51,450 nt of DNA from assembly GCA_030429045.1 (NCBI GenBank), contig JAUIEA010000010.1:1-51450 (forward strand). The letters run 5' to 3'. The translations under genes were made by a program, and so were the position numbers. Below are positions 17,492-27,085 of this stretch, piece after piece (the first letter of the stretch is position 1; each line of letters starts with the position of its first letter). A model generated the notes under the pieces. That model had not been told where the DNA came from. It worked only from the letters and a program-made list of their open reading frames with translations, and did no database searches. Source of the DNA: Bacteroidia bacterium (lineage in GTDB: Bacteria > Bacteroidota > Bacteroidia > Chitinophagales > Saprospiraceae).

Positions 17492-19192
17492 ATGGCCAAG
17501 TCCATTCCTCTCCTTGTCCTGACCTTCCTTTTTGCCCTTTCCGGGCTGCATGCCACCAGCTTCTATGTCTCCCCTTCCGCGCTGTTGTCCGGGGACGGCA
17601 GCATGGGCAATCCCTGGACACTACAGACAGCCCTGAACCATCCCTCAGCTCTTCAACCCGGAGACACAGTCTGGCTGAAGGGGGGAACCTATCTGGATTC
17701 GCTGGATGCCCAAACCTCCTTCCGCTGTCTGACCCACGGACTTCCGGATGCACCCATCATCTTTCGAAACATGCCGGGAGAGAGAGCTATCCTGGACGGC
17801 AATTTGCACTATACCCTCTATCTGGGCCTGGGACAATGCAGTCATACCTGGTTCTGGGGAATTGAAGTGACCAATTCCTTTTCCACCGACCGCGATCATA
17901 ATATCCCCGGGGGTATTACCTGCACGGCTGAAAACATCAAGTTCATCAATATGATCGTTCATGATACCGGATCGGGGATCGACACCTGGAAGACGGCCCG
18001 GAATACGGAAACCTACGGCTGTATCATCTATCATATCGGCAACAACCTCCTGAACAATGGCAATAAGGAAGGCCATGGTCATGGTATGTATCTCCAAAAT
18101 GACACCGTAGGGGTCAAATGTATCCATGACAATATCATCTTCAACACCTATGGCTATGGCATGCACCTCTGGCAGACCACGACTACCTCTGCACTCGGCA
18201 ATTTTGACATCCGGGGCAATATTCTATTCAATGGTGGAGCCGCTTCAGAGAATATGGGGGGCCCGGGCAATAATGTGCGAACCCACAATTTCTTTGTCGT
18301 AGCCAATGGTGCCGGTAATCCGGTTGAGAATACCGTCATCAAACACAATTACACCTGGTCCAGTCCGGAAATGCCCCGCCCTTCGGTCAATGCCTTCGGA
18401 CTGAACCAGGGTGTGCGCAATATGGTCCTGGACAGCAATGTGCTCACCTGTCAAACCCGCCTTGGTTTCAACAACACGCCAATCTTTGAGGCCAGTGTCC
18501 TGGGCAATCAGATCATTTCCGGAATTCCTCCGGTCTACGGATATTATCTCTGGGGGTTTACCCAGGATGATTTTCCGGATAACGACTATTTCCCGACCCT
18601 CCCGACGACAGGGCAGGATGTCTATGTCATCCCCAATACCTATGAAACAGGCCGCGCCCATATTGTGATTTACAACTGGGAAAACGATCTGAATGTCATG
18701 GTGGACATTTCATCGATCGGACTCAAACCAGGCGATCCGTTCGAACTCGTTCAGGTTCTGGATATGGAGGAAAAGGTCACGACATACACCTATGATGGCA
18801 GTGGCTCTCTGATCATTCCGATGACCGGGCACTCGCTTGCCCTGCCGGTGGGATCCGTCCAGGCACCCATTTCCACCTTCCCCACATTCGGCGTTTTTTT
18901 GATCCGGCGTTCAGTGGATGGCAATCCGACTGCCGTCACGCCATCGGAGAAGCAGGAGGCGATCAGGATCACTCCAAACCCAGGGAGTGGATCCTGCACA
19001 TTGTTTTCATCCATTCCGACACCCAGCCGACTGGTGATCTCCGATCTGACGGGTCGACCAGTCTACCAGGAAACCATGACCATTCCGGATGTTCACCACT
19101 CCCTTGACCTGACCTTCTTACCGAAAGGGCTGTATATCATCCAGGTCATCGGCAACCATGCATCAGCCTCCGGGACTTTACTCCTGCACTGA
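17492..19192 (+). CDS. Secreted parallel beta-helix protein with T9SS sorting domain
   Basis: A 566-residue protein with signal peptide (MAKSIPLLVLTFLFALSGLHA), a right-handed parallel beta-helix (~22-400: TSFYVSPS and GSMGNPWTLQTAL opening, LQPGDTVWLKGGTY, then repeats of I-x-x-x-N or G-N-x-F turns), a linker and a T9SS type A C-terminal domain (~490-566, RITPNPGSG, LVISDLTGRPVY, LPKGLYIIQV). Helices with this opening belong to pectate-lyase-like or right-handed beta-helix glycan-binding proteins; catalytic residues are not obvious. It should be exported by T9SS and held at or released from the cell surface. The start is the first ATG, with the signal peptide directly after it. The DUF4937 gene starts 6 nt after its stop. 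Confidence 0.85.
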   Translation: MAKSIPLLVLTFLFALSGLHATSFYVSPSALLSGDGSMGNPWTLQTALNHPSALQPGDTVWLKGGTYLDSLDAQTSFRCLTHGLPDAPIIFRNMPGERAILDGNLHYTLYLGLGQCSHTWFWGIEVTNSFSTDRDHNIPGGITCTAENIKFINMIVHDTGSGIDTWKTARNTETYGCIIYHIGNNLLNNGNKEGHGHGMYLQNDTVGVKCIHDNIIFNTYGYGMHLWQTTTTSALGNFDIRGNILFNGGAASENMGGPGNNVRTHNFFVVANGAGNPVENTVIKHNYTWSSPEMPRPSVNAFGLNQGVRNMVLDSNVLTCQTRLGFNNTPIFEASVLGNQIISGIPPVYGYYLWGFTQDDFPDNDYFPTLPTTGQDVYVIPNTYETGRAHIVIYNWENDLNVMVDISSIGLKPGDPFELVQVLDMEEKVTTYTYDGSGSLIIPMTGHSLALPVGSVQAPISTFPTFGVFLIRRSVDGNPTAVTPSEKQEAIRITPNPGSGSCTLFSSIPTPSRLVISDLTGRPVYQETMTIPDVHHSLDLTFLPKGLYIIQVIGNHASASGTLLLH

Positions 19193-19198
19193 TCCACG

Positions 19199-19729
19199 AT
19201 GGTCCTGAAACTCATATGCTGTCACGTTGAACCAGATAAACGTCAGGCCTTCTCAACAGCCCAGTCCGGCTGGCTGGACACCCGGCAAAGCCCGGGCTTT
19301 ATTGGGCAGTGGGGTGGCTGGGAGATCGGGCAATCTCATCTGGCCCGGATCCTGTCATTCTGGAATACACAGGCAGACCTGGACCGTTTTATGATCCGGG
19401 ATCACGACCGCATTCAGAACGCAAACGGACAGCATGGTACCTACTCCTCCATACACGTTCAGATCGCGCATGGGCAGGACAAACCGTCTGCAGGTCTTCC
19501 TGAAGCCACCCGCTTCCAGCCGGGACAACAGTCCTATTGCTCCCTCAGCTGGATACCCCGACAACAAGTAATCCCCCCTGATAACGTCTTGCATTTCACC
19601 CTGGCGGATGGTCCGGATTCAAACCTGTATGTACAGTTCTACTCAGCGGCCGATAACTTTCCCGCGATCGACCCTCCCCGAATCACGATTCAACTGGACA
19701 AGTCCTGGACCATCCTTGCCCATTTGTGA
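19199..19729 (+). CDS. DUF4937 (YdbC-like) domain protein
   Basis: A 176-residue cytoplasmic protein. The first ~95 residues match the DUF4937/YdbC family of dimeric alpha-beta (ABM-like) barrels: LICCHVEPDKRQAFSTAQSG, PGFIGQWGGWE, ILSFWNTQADLDRFM and YSSIHVQI. The C-terminal ~75 residues are an added beta-rich part (SCSLSWIP-like strand, VLHFTLADG) not seen in the short members. Ligand and reaction unknown. It begins only 6 nt after the beta-helix stop, so translation is probably coupled, but no functional link to a secreted protein is evident. Confidence 0.7.
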   Translation: MVLKLICCHVEPDKRQAFSTAQSGWLDTRQSPGFIGQWGGWEIGQSHLARILSFWNTQADLDRFMIRDHDRIQNANGQHGTYSSIHVQIAHGQDKPSAGLPEATRFQPGQQSYCSLSWIPRQQVIPPDNVLHFTLADGPDSNLYVQFYSAADNFPAIDPPRITIQLDKSWTILAHL

Positions 19730-19885
19730 CTAGATCTTCCTGAAAGCCAGCAAACGCAATAGTTCTGGCCAATTCAACCAAAGCCCCCTCCAATCCGTAT
19801 TCCTCCGGCCGGTCAGCCGGATTTCTGTATCTTAGACCACATCGTGTCCGTATTGAACCTGTCTCCTGATCCTAAACCACCACTC

Positions 19886-20884
19886 ATGAGAATCATGTCC
19901 CTCATCCTCGCTTCCATCCTGTGGACCATAGCTCCCCTCCATGGCCAGGACACCTTTTCCATGGTTGCCATCGACACGGTGACCGGGGAGGTCGGCAGTG
20001 CCGGTGCTTCATGTGTCGACCTGACCACGATCTCCGGTTTGACCGATCACTTTCTGGGTGAGCTGTTTCCTGGAAAAGGCGCAATCAATACCCAGGCCTA
20101 TTATGTCCCTGCCAATCAGATCAATGCCCGAAACCGGATGAATGCCGGTGATACACCCGGTGAGATCATTGATTGGGTGACGGAGAATGATGTCTCCAAC
20201 CAGCCTCAACTGCGTCAGTATGGGATCGTCGCCCTGGTCAACGGATCACCCCAAGCAGCTGCACACACCGGTGCATCCACCGATGATTATAAAAATCATA
20301 TCACCGGATCGCACTATTCGATCCAGGGCAATATACTGCTGGGACAAGAGGTGCTGGACTCCATGGAATCTCGTTTTCTCAATGCCGAGGGCAGTCTGGC
20401 CTGCCGGCTGATGGCTGCCATGCAGGGAGCTAATATGGTCGGAGCAGACACACGTTGTGCCAGTAATGGCACTTCGTCCCTGTTTGCCTTTGTCAAAGTG
20501 GCTCAGCCCGGAGATGATTTTGGCAATCCTTCCTTTGTTCGTTCTGTACGCACCAAGGCCAATGCCGGGATCGAACCGATCGACTCCCTTCAGGTCATCT
20601 TTGACAATACAGTGGATTGTGGAACGGTCAGCCTGTCACCCCCTGCGCCTGATCATGGGCATCTCCACCTCTTTCCAAATCCGGTCCACGACCAGCTGAC
20701 CGTTCAGGTGTCGGGTACTGAAATACACACAGCTGAAATTCGAGACCTGACCGGCCGATTGCTGACCTCAGCATTCTTTACCGGCCAGTGCGAACTGGAC
20801 ATGTCTCCCTTTCAAAAAGGCATGCTCTTCCTGAGTGTCAGGAGCAATATGCACCAGGTCACGAAAAAGATCATCAAGGAATAA
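19886..20884 (+). CDS. Secreted DUF1028 (Ntn-hydrolase-like) protein with T9SS sorting domain
   Basis: A 332-residue protein. After the signal peptide (IMSLILASILWTIAPLHGQ) comes TFSMVAIDTVTGEVGSAGAS, the DUF1028 opening, a family predicted to have an Ntn-hydrolase fold; VALVNGSPQAAAHTG and the YSIQGNILLG segment are also typical. From ~255 a T9SS C-terminal domain follows (LFPNPVHDQLTVQV, EIRDLTGRLL). DUF1028 usually occurs as a cytoplasmic or simply secreted enzyme of unknown substrate; export by T9SS is the notable feature. Start set at the ATG at 19886; 19895 is also possible, and the frame from 19844 has no better signal. Confidence 0.82.
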   Translation: MRIMSLILASILWTIAPLHGQDTFSMVAIDTVTGEVGSAGASCVDLTTISGLTDHFLGELFPGKGAINTQAYYVPANQINARNRMNAGDTPGEIIDWVTENDVSNQPQLRQYGIVALVNGSPQAAAHTGASTDDYKNHITGSHYSIQGNILLGQEVLDSMESRFLNAEGSLACRLMAAMQGANMVGADTRCASNGTSSLFAFVKVAQPGDDFGNPSFVRSVRTKANAGIEPIDSLQVIFDNTVDCGTVSLSPPAPDHGHLHLFPNPVHDQLTVQVSGTEIHTAEIRDLTGRLLTSAFFTGQCELDMSPFQKGMLFLSVRSNMHQVTKKIIKE

Positions 20885-21048
20885 CCGGGTTCGTTAACCC
20901 CCTCCTGGTTGCCCTGTTCAATTCCGCTAACTTGAGTGCAGGTGCTCCTGGCCACCGGTCTGCTACTGGGTGGCTTCTGAGGCCTCCGCCGGGTGATCAA
21001 ACGAAAAATAACATAAGCAGCAGGAAGGTGCTTGAATAAAACCCGAAT

Positions 21049-21498
21049 ATGAAATATACCTGCAGTATCGAGGTCAGGGGAAATATTGACCAGGTCGCCC
21101 AACTCTGGGCCAATGAGGATCACTTTGCAGTCTGGCAGGACGGGTTCCAGTCGATCGAGCGGATCAAGGGCGAACCAGAAACCAGAGGATGTCGATCCCG
21201 CATCCTGTTTATGCAGGGAGGGAAGCCTATGGAATTGATCGAAACCGTTCTTGAAAGCGACCTGCCAAGGGTCAAATCAGCCCTGTATGAACATAGCCAT
21301 ATGTCCAATACCCAGACGACTCGATTTGAATCTCTTCCCAACGGGAATACAAGATTTACTTCGGAGGTAGAATACCTCCAATTTCACAACTGGATCCCAA
21401 AGCTGATGGCCTGGCTGATGCCGGGTCTGTTCAAGAAGCAGAGCCTGAAATGGATGCGCCAGTTCAAGCAATTTGCGGAACAAAATCTCGCTAATTAA
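21049..21498 (+). CDS. SRPBCC-family protein
   Basis: A 149-residue protein with the helix-grip pattern: first strand MKYTCSIEVRGNIDQVAQLW (strand, then the I-D-x-V-x-x-x-W helix), central strands (MELIETVLESDLP), and the long C-terminal helix LFKKQSLKWMRQFKQFAEQN. The SRPBCC fold binds hydrophobic ligands in a cavity; the ligand is unknown. No signal peptide. Monocistronic as far as seen, followed by a palindromic hairpin. Confidence 0.75.
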   Translation: MKYTCSIEVRGNIDQVAQLWANEDHFAVWQDGFQSIERIKGEPETRGCRSRILFMQGGKPMELIETVLESDLPRVKSALYEHSHMSNTQTTRFESLPNGNTRFTSEVEYLQFHNWIPKLMAWLMPGLFKKQSLKWMRQFKQFAEQNLAN

Positions 21499-21510
21499 CC
21501 TGCCTCCTTC

Positions 21511-21534
21511 GGCTGTCAGGCCTGCCTGACAGCC
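21511..21534. repeat. Perfect hairpin downstream of the SRPBCC gene
   Basis: GGCTGTCAGG-CCTG-CCTGACAGCC: 10-bp stem, 4-nt loop, 12 nt after the stop, with no T-run. It may end transcription or be one of the short repeat palindromes (CTGTCAGG type) scattered in the window. The rest of the 343-nt gap 21499-21841 is AT-rich leader sequence without a supported gene. Confidence 0.6.
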
Positions 21535-21841
21535 TATATTCCCGGATGATTATCCCAACAAATTCTGGCAGTTTTCTGCGTGGTAGACTATTGTCTTCTC
21601 ATTGCAGATGCAATCCAGTCAACTGGGATGAACCACATCCGGCTAAAAGATGTCAAATTGAGAACATAATACCGACATCGTAAGAAGACATACAATATTT
21701 TTCTTTCTATTCATTTATTTGCCTAACTTTCGTGTAACATTTCACCCCGCCCGACAAATGTGACCCCGAACTGTTTGATGGCGTCCGGAGGGATGATTGG
21801 AATTCTATCTCTCTTTATTCACATCGCCCAAACCACCCATC

Positions 21842-24800
21842 ATGAAATCTGCATTGGTCACCCTCATTTTTTCTTGTCTATTCCATCTGCTTTCAGTCTC
21901 CCTTCCGGCACAGGGATGCACATCGATTACCTATAGTGTCATAAAGCTTGAACCCTGCAGGTACCGATTACAGGTGCAAAACACTACTTCAGACTGTTAC
22001 CAGCAGACTATGCTCAATCTCGATCAGGCTACATACTACAGCTGGACCGCCAACACAGCGGAAGGATGGGTGGTGGAAGAAGTTTCTCCTACGGAATTAT
22101 TGGTAACACATACCAATGGTCTTTTCCCTCTTACCACTACCTGGGTCATCGAATTCAGCTCCTATATTCCAATAGGCACGGATGCCAAATTGATCTGCCT
22201 ATATGATGACCTATGTGTGCTCGAAGGCTGTGAGTCCATTCTTGATCTGGAATCCTGTCCTCCCATTTGTATCGACGGAAATGTATACCGGGAATGTGAG
22301 GAGCTCGAGTACCTCGACCAGCCGACCCTGGAAAACTGGACCATTCAACTCCTGGATGATATGGGCAATGTCCTGGATGAACAGTTGTCCGGAATGGATG
22401 GCACTTATCAATTCTGTGATCTTAATCCCGGTGTTTATCATGTGCAAGTCATCATCCCAAATGGTTGGTCACCAAGTGTACCTATTCTAGGTATGATTGC
22501 CATTACCGCAGACCCGGGTGTAAATCCCACTGCCCGATTCGGGGTCTGTCCGGATTGCGGCTGCGACCAGGTCGACTTTCTCATTCAACAAGAAGCCAGC
22601 CAGACAGACACCGCATATTACGCGATCAGCATGTTCAATCTTAGCTCATATTGTTATGAATACCTGGAAATCGAAGTCTTGAAAGGCACCTTGACAGGAT
22701 GGGATATGGCCCCGTTCGGATGGACGATCGAAGAAGTCCTTCCGGGTCTTTTACATATGGAATCCTTCAATACTCATATCCCTGAAGGAAACCTCCAGGC
22801 TCAGAGAATACAGATCGTCAGTTCCGATACTGCACATATAGAAGTATCCGCCTACTGGAAAGCAAAGGCTGATGGTAAGTGCAGAGATGATAAAAAGTTT
22901 CCAAGTCCACCCAAAAATGCGAATCTCACCTGTTGTCCAGATGGCTTTATTGCGGGACCGGAACTGGTAGACAATTATGATTTCAATTTGAATACCGCTC
23001 CTGCAACGGACTATTTGTACACTCCAGGACCATTGTCTCCGGGCGAAATCTATATCATGAATCAGGTCCAGGCCTATGCCTCCAATCCGGCCTGGATCTG
23101 CCCTGGAATATTCGACAGTTCTGATACTTACCTGGCAGTAGACGGATCGGGAAACAATAACCTATTTGCCTGGAAACAAACGTTCACAAATCTCACACCT
23201 AATACCACTTACGGGTTTTGCGCCTGGTTTAACAATCTGGTCAAACCTGGCCAGAATTTCGACACTCCCCTTATAGAGATGGTTATACAAGATGACATCG
23301 CCCCTTTCATGACATGGACCAGTACACCTTATTTACTCCCAGAAAATCCAGATTATTGGGTCAGCCAGAGTTTGAACTGGACCTCTCCGGTACCTCTTAG
23401 TTCATCATATACCATCAAAATCCGGTCTCTCGCTGCAGGTTCGATCGGCAATGATTTTGCGATCGACAAGATCAGCTTCCGGTCTTGCACTCCTCCACCA
23501 GACACCTGCGTCTGTAATGACCCAACGATGATCCTGACCCGGAATGGGATCGATTATCCTTTACCATGTACAAAAGGTGCTCCCAGCACAGTACTGCCTT
23601 GTCCGGTTGGCGATGCAGTGGTCTCCGGATTTTTCGGTTGTGAATCCATCAATGGTAATCTATGTGATGAGACCGTGGTCAACTGGCAGGTGAACGGGCC
23701 CAATTTTTCCAATTCCGGTTCAACGACCAACTTTCCTTCCGTCCTGTTCTCTGCTGCCACTATCAGTGCTCCCGGCACTTATCAACTGAACCTGTCCACG
23801 CTTTGCCCCGGCTCTGCAGATTCCTGTTTGTGTACGGCACAATGGATCCAGGAAGTCTGTGATACCTGCTATTGTGGTGGTTTTGACCATCTCTATCTGA
23901 GAGGCCCACAAGGCGCTCCGAGCCAGGCACTGACCTGTGGAGGACCAGCGATCACGCTCGTCTGCCCGGATCCGGGACAGGGATTTACCATCACCGGCAA
24001 TTTTTCCTGTGAAGGAGACAGTTGCCCGACAGAGCACCTGATCGAATGGGGCCTGACCCAGCCGGATGGCACTATTATCAACATGAGCTTCTGGGACAAT
24101 GACCCCCTCTTCGGGATCACCCTGCTGCCCAACTACTTCAATCAGTCCGGGGTGTACACCCTGAATCTGACCGGGTACTGTGGCGATGATACCTGTCATT
24201 GCGAGCTGACCTTCATCGTGGACTGTCCCAATCAATGCCCTTGTGACATTGCTGACATACTGGCGCTGTCGGACAACGTAGATAAAGGGTTTGCAGTGTC
24301 CTATTCCAACAAGTCCTGTACAGCCTGCTTCTCACCCCTGGCATTGAGTAAATGCGAACAGGTGGACTGGTATATCAATACCACATCCGGAACACCGATC
24401 GGAACCACCTGGGGCAATCAGACCTACTGCCATGTCTTCCCGGCTTCCGGAACATATACGGTCAACATGGTGGTGACCCGCCTGAAGCCGGATGGCAGTC
24501 TCTGCGAAGCATTTGTCAAATCACAAACAGTCTCGGTCTCCTGCATCGTCTGGCCGGATTGTGCGAATTCAACACTGAAGAATCCGAGCTTCAACGTAGA
24601 CGGGGTAGCCGGAGATATTGGACCGGGAGGCATGGGTTCCGCTCCAGGATGGATGGCTGCTGAAGGGCATCCAACTTTGCTGGAAGGTTCACCTCCTGGC
24701 AACCAGGATGGCTGGACCATGCAACTCCTGGGCAATTTTGACGACTCGGATGTCCTGATGACCGAAGATGTGTATTGCTTGTCCAAAACAGACAAAGGAA

Positions 24801-25462
24801 CCCTTTCTCTTCGACTGGCTGGTGACCCCATTCCCGGAGCAAGTGTAAAAGTAGGCCGAAAACCTCCTGGTGGAAATGCCATCATCCAACTTGTACCCGC
24901 GAAAGCCGGATCGCCTCCTCCTCACCCCTGTCAGGACAAAGCTGTGGATTGCTTCACCATTGCCAATCTGGAAGACCTGCTCCCTATTGAAGAAGGGGAT
25001 TGGTACGATATCCAGATCCCCTATGATCTCAGTGATTGGGCGGCTCAGGATTCTTGTGGTGATGGAAGTGGTGGCATTCCTGTCCGACTGGCCATGTACG
25101 TCTGGAATCCGATCAGTGCAGACCAGTGTACTTGTCCAACAAAGCATGCAGTCCAGATTGATCACCTCTGTTTCGATCCCGAAACAGTCAGTACAAAAGT
25201 TCCCGACCAGGGAATGGCTACAATAACGATCTATCCCAACCCCACAACCGGCCAACTCCGGGTCAACCTGCCAACCCAGTCAGGTAATGGCAACCGTCTG
25301 GAGGTGGTGGATCTGACCGGCAGGCTGTTGATCAGCCAGGTGATCCCGACTGGTGAATGGAGTCAACAAATTGACCTGTCCCCCCTTTCAAGCGGGTTGT
25401 ACTTCCTCCGCTGGACGGATGGTATTCGCACCCTTGCAAGGCAACGGGTGGTGAAAGAATAA
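21842..25462 (+). CDS. Large cysteine-rich multidomain secreted protein with T9SS sorting domain
   Basis: A 1206-residue protein: signal peptide (MKSALVTLIFSCLFHLLSVS, cleavage near PAQG); SdrD-B-like prealbumin domain (~143-235, GNVYRECEE to VYHVQVIIPNGW); a jelly-roll or carbohydrate-binding-like region (~370-550, LVDNYDFN, YGFCAWFNN, IDKISFRSC); tandem ~120-residue Cys-rich modules starting CxC at 556 (CVC), 676 (CYC) and 799 (CPC), with Ig/PKD-like strands (GTYQLNLS, GVYTLNLTG, GTYTVNMV); another binding-type domain (~895-1110, NPSFNVDG, LRLAGDP); and a T9SS C-terminal domain (~1120-1206, YPNPTTGQLRV, LEVVDLTGRLL). No catalytic motif is seen, so an adhesin or surface scaffold is likely. 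The start was moved from 21797 to the ATG before the signal peptide. Confidence 0.85.
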   Translation: MKSALVTLIFSCLFHLLSVSLPAQGCTSITYSVIKLEPCRYRLQVQNTTSDCYQQTMLNLDQATYYSWTANTAEGWVVEEVSPTELLVTHTNGLFPLTTTWVIEFSSYIPIGTDAKLICLYDDLCVLEGCESILDLESCPPICIDGNVYRECEELEYLDQPTLENWTIQLLDDMGNVLDEQLSGMDGTYQFCDLNPGVYHVQVIIPNGWSPSVPILGMIAITADPGVNPTARFGVCPDCGCDQVDFLIQQEASQTDTAYYAISMFNLSSYCYEYLEIEVLKGTLTGWDMAPFGWTIEEVLPGLLHMESFNTHIPEGNLQAQRIQIVSSDTAHIEVSAYWKAKADGKCRDDKKFPSPPKNANLTCCPDGFIAGPELVDNYDFNLNTAPATDYLYTPGPLSPGEIYIMNQVQAYASNPAWICPGIFDSSDTYLAVDGSGNNNLFAWKQTFTNLTPNTTYGFCAWFNNLVKPGQNFDTPLIEMVIQDDIAPFMTWTSTPYLLPENPDYWVSQSLNWTSPVPLSSSYTIKIRSLAAGSIGNDFAIDKISFRSCTPPPDTCVCNDPTMILTRNGIDYPLPCTKGAPSTVLPCPVGDAVVSGFFGCESINGNLCDETVVNWQVNGPNFSNSGSTTNFPSVLFSAATISAPGTYQLNLSTLCPGSADSCLCTAQWIQEVCDTCYCGGFDHLYLRGPQGAPSQALTCGGPAITLVCPDPGQGFTITGNFSCEGDSCPTEHLIEWGLTQPDGTIINMSFWDNDPLFGITLLPNYFNQSGVYTLNLTGYCGDDTCHCELTFIVDCPNQCPCDIADILALSDNVDKGFAVSYSNKSCTACFSPLALSKCEQVDWYINTTSGTPIGTTWGNQTYCHVFPASGTYTVNMVVTRLKPDGSLCEAFVKSQTVSVSCIVWPDCANSTLKNPSFNVDGVAGDIGPGGMGSAPGWMAAEGHPTLLEGSPPGNQDGWTMQLLGNFDDSDVLMTEDVYCLSKTDKGTLSLRLAGDPIPGASVKVGRKPPGGNAIIQLVPAKAGSPPPHPCQDKAVDCFTIANLEDLLPIEEGDWYDIQIPYDLSDWAAQDSCGDGSGGIPVRLAMYVWNPISADQCTCPTKHAVQIDHLCFDPETVSTKVPDQGMATITIYPNPTTGQLRVNLPTQSGNGNRLEVVDLTGRLLISQVIPTGEWSQQIDLSPLSSGLYFLRWTDGIRTLARQRVVKE

Positions 25463-25485
25463 TAATCAGAGGAGTCTTGTTAACC

Positions 25486-25519
25486 AAAACCCCCGGCCTG
25501 GTGTCGGGGGTTTTCTTTT
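25486..25519 (+). terminator. Rho-independent terminator of the large T9SS gene
   Basis: AAAACCCCCG paired with CGGGGGTTTT around a 9-nt loop, followed by CTTTT, 24 nt after the stop codon. The symmetric A and T tracts suggest it can work in both directions. Confidence 0.85.
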
Positions 25520-25615
25520 CATGTACAGCACAATCTGTCCTGTGCTATATTCGTGGTCCAGCCCTGGATGTACTCAAAGACTGAGGGAACCATAACTTCT
25601 CTTCGCTCATAACCT

Positions 25616-25641
25616 CCCGCCTGCACTACAGCTTCGGCGGG
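25616..25641. repeat. Short palindromic repeat (CCCGCC...GGCGGG)
   Basis: Six-base arms around a 14-nt spacer (TGCACTACAGCTTC) in the 255-nt gap before the DUF389 gene. It resembles the small GC-rich hairpin repeats seen between other genes here; too little for a terminator. Confidence 0.4.
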
Positions 25642-25717
25642 CAAAGTAAAACCTCCTTCCCCCTTCCTTGGTCATCCGCTCCAGAGTTGCGATCTTCCCG
25701 ATCGAAAACCCGAGTCC

Positions 25718-27040
25718 ATGTTCCGCAACCTCCTCACTTTTATCGACCTCAGAAATGAGGTCGAAGATTACGAGATCATCCATGAGGAGATCGAAAGGGG
25801 CGTCATCTTCAGGGGCACCAATCTCTGGATCCTGGCCTTTGCGATCGTGGTGGCTTCGGTCGGGTTGAACATGAACTCCACCGCCGTGGTGATCGGTGCG
25901 ATGTTGATCTCTCCGTTGATGGGGCCGATCAACGGTCTGGGTTACAGTATTGCCACCTACAACTTCAAGCTTTTCAGGACCTCCCTGAAAAATTTCAGCT
26001 TCGCCGTTCTGGCCAGCATTCTGGCCTCCACCTTGTATTTCGCCATTTCGCCGGTCGCCACGGCACATAGTGAGTTGCTGTCCCGGACCAGCCCGACCAT
26101 ATACGATGTGATGATCGCGCTATTCGGCGGCCTGGCCGGCATCGTGGCGATCAGCAGTAAGATGAAGGGCAATGTCATTCCGGGTGTAGCCATTGCGACG
26201 GCCCTCATGCCACCCTTGTGTACGGCGGGATACGGATTGGGCACTGGTCAGTTCAATTTCTTTTTCGGGGCGTTCTACCTGTTTACCATCAATTCCGTTT
26301 TTATGGCGTTGGCGGCCATTATGATCTCCCGGTTTCTTCGTTTCCCGATCCGCAGTATTGTCGACCCTGCACAGAAGGTAAAGGTCCGTCGCGGGGTGAT
26401 GATCATTATTGTGATCACCATTCTTCCCAGCCTGTACTTTGGCCACCAACTGGTCGAAAATGAAAAATTCGGCCAGAATGCCGAGATGTTCACCAAGAAT
26501 GCCACCGTGTTCGAGGGCGCCTATCTGATCCGTCACGAAGTGGATAAAAGTCAACGCAAGGTCAGTCTGATCTATGGTGGCAAAACCCTGTCAGACAGTT
26601 TGAAACAGGTCATCAAAAAGAGGGGAGAGATCTTCAATATCGATCCGGAAGGGATCACCATCGAACAGGGATTTGCCCTGGATGAACGAAAGGTGAGCGA
26701 GACGGAGATCCTGCGCAACCGGATCAATGCCATGCAGAATATGCTGCAGCAGGCCGAGGTACGTGAAGACAGTCTGCGCAATGCCCCACTCTTTGGCCGA
26801 CAGCTCTTTGATGAGATCCATCCATTGTATCCTGATATCCTCTCCTGTACCTATTCAGAAACCATGCTGTTCACGGATGGCAGCAGCGATATTCACCCGG
26901 TCAGCCAGGTGGTCTTCCGCATTGCAAAGGGCTCGCTCGATCCGGCCACCCGGCAGAAGATCCGGGAATGGGTCCAGGCGAGATGCGGCCGGACCAATAC
27001 TGAAGTCATCTTTTCAGACATGCCAGACGCAGAAGAATAG
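25718..27040 (+). CDS. DUF389 (TIGR00341-type) membrane protein
   Basis: A 440-residue protein. A short cytoplasmic N-terminus is followed by about six membrane spans to ~230 with the DUF389 hallmarks ASVGLNMNSTAVVIGAMLIS and PLMGPINGLG, then GGLAGIVAISS and GVAIATALMPPLCTAGYGL. The C-terminal ~200 residues are soluble, with repeated strands and a helix (SETEILRNRINAMQNML) predicted to coil. DUF389 proteins are membrane proteins of unknown function, some proposed to transport small solutes. The first ATG fits the family start. Confidence 0.88.
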   Translation: MFRNLLTFIDLRNEVEDYEIIHEEIERGVIFRGTNLWILAFAIVVASVGLNMNSTAVVIGAMLISPLMGPINGLGYSIATYNFKLFRTSLKNFSFAVLASILASTLYFAISPVATAHSELLSRTSPTIYDVMIALFGGLAGIVAISSKMKGNVIPGVAIATALMPPLCTAGYGLGTGQFNFFFGAFYLFTINSVFMALAAIMISRFLRFPIRSIVDPAQKVKVRRGVMIIIVITILPSLYFGHQLVENEKFGQNAEMFTKNATVFEGAYLIRHEVDKSQRKVSLIYGGKTLSDSLKQVIKKRGEIFNIDPEGITIEQGFALDERKVSETEILRNRINAMQNMLQQAEVREDSLRNAPLFGRQLFDEIHPLYPDILSCTYSETMLFTDGSSDIHPVSQVVFRIAKGSLDPATRQKIREWVQARCGRTNTEVIFSDMPDAEE

Positions 27041-27073
27041 ATCCATTCTACTGGAGGTTTGCATTTGCCATCC

Positions 27074-27081
27074 TACCTTTG
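27074..27081 (+). promoter_or_regulatory. -7 promoter box for queD
   Basis: TACCTTTG, an exact TAnnTTTG match, ending 4 nt before the queD ATG (27086). The RNA would start at or very near the start codon, implying a leaderless or nearly leaderless message. No good -33 element at normal spacing. Confidence 0.5.
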
Positions 27082-27085
27082 CCCC

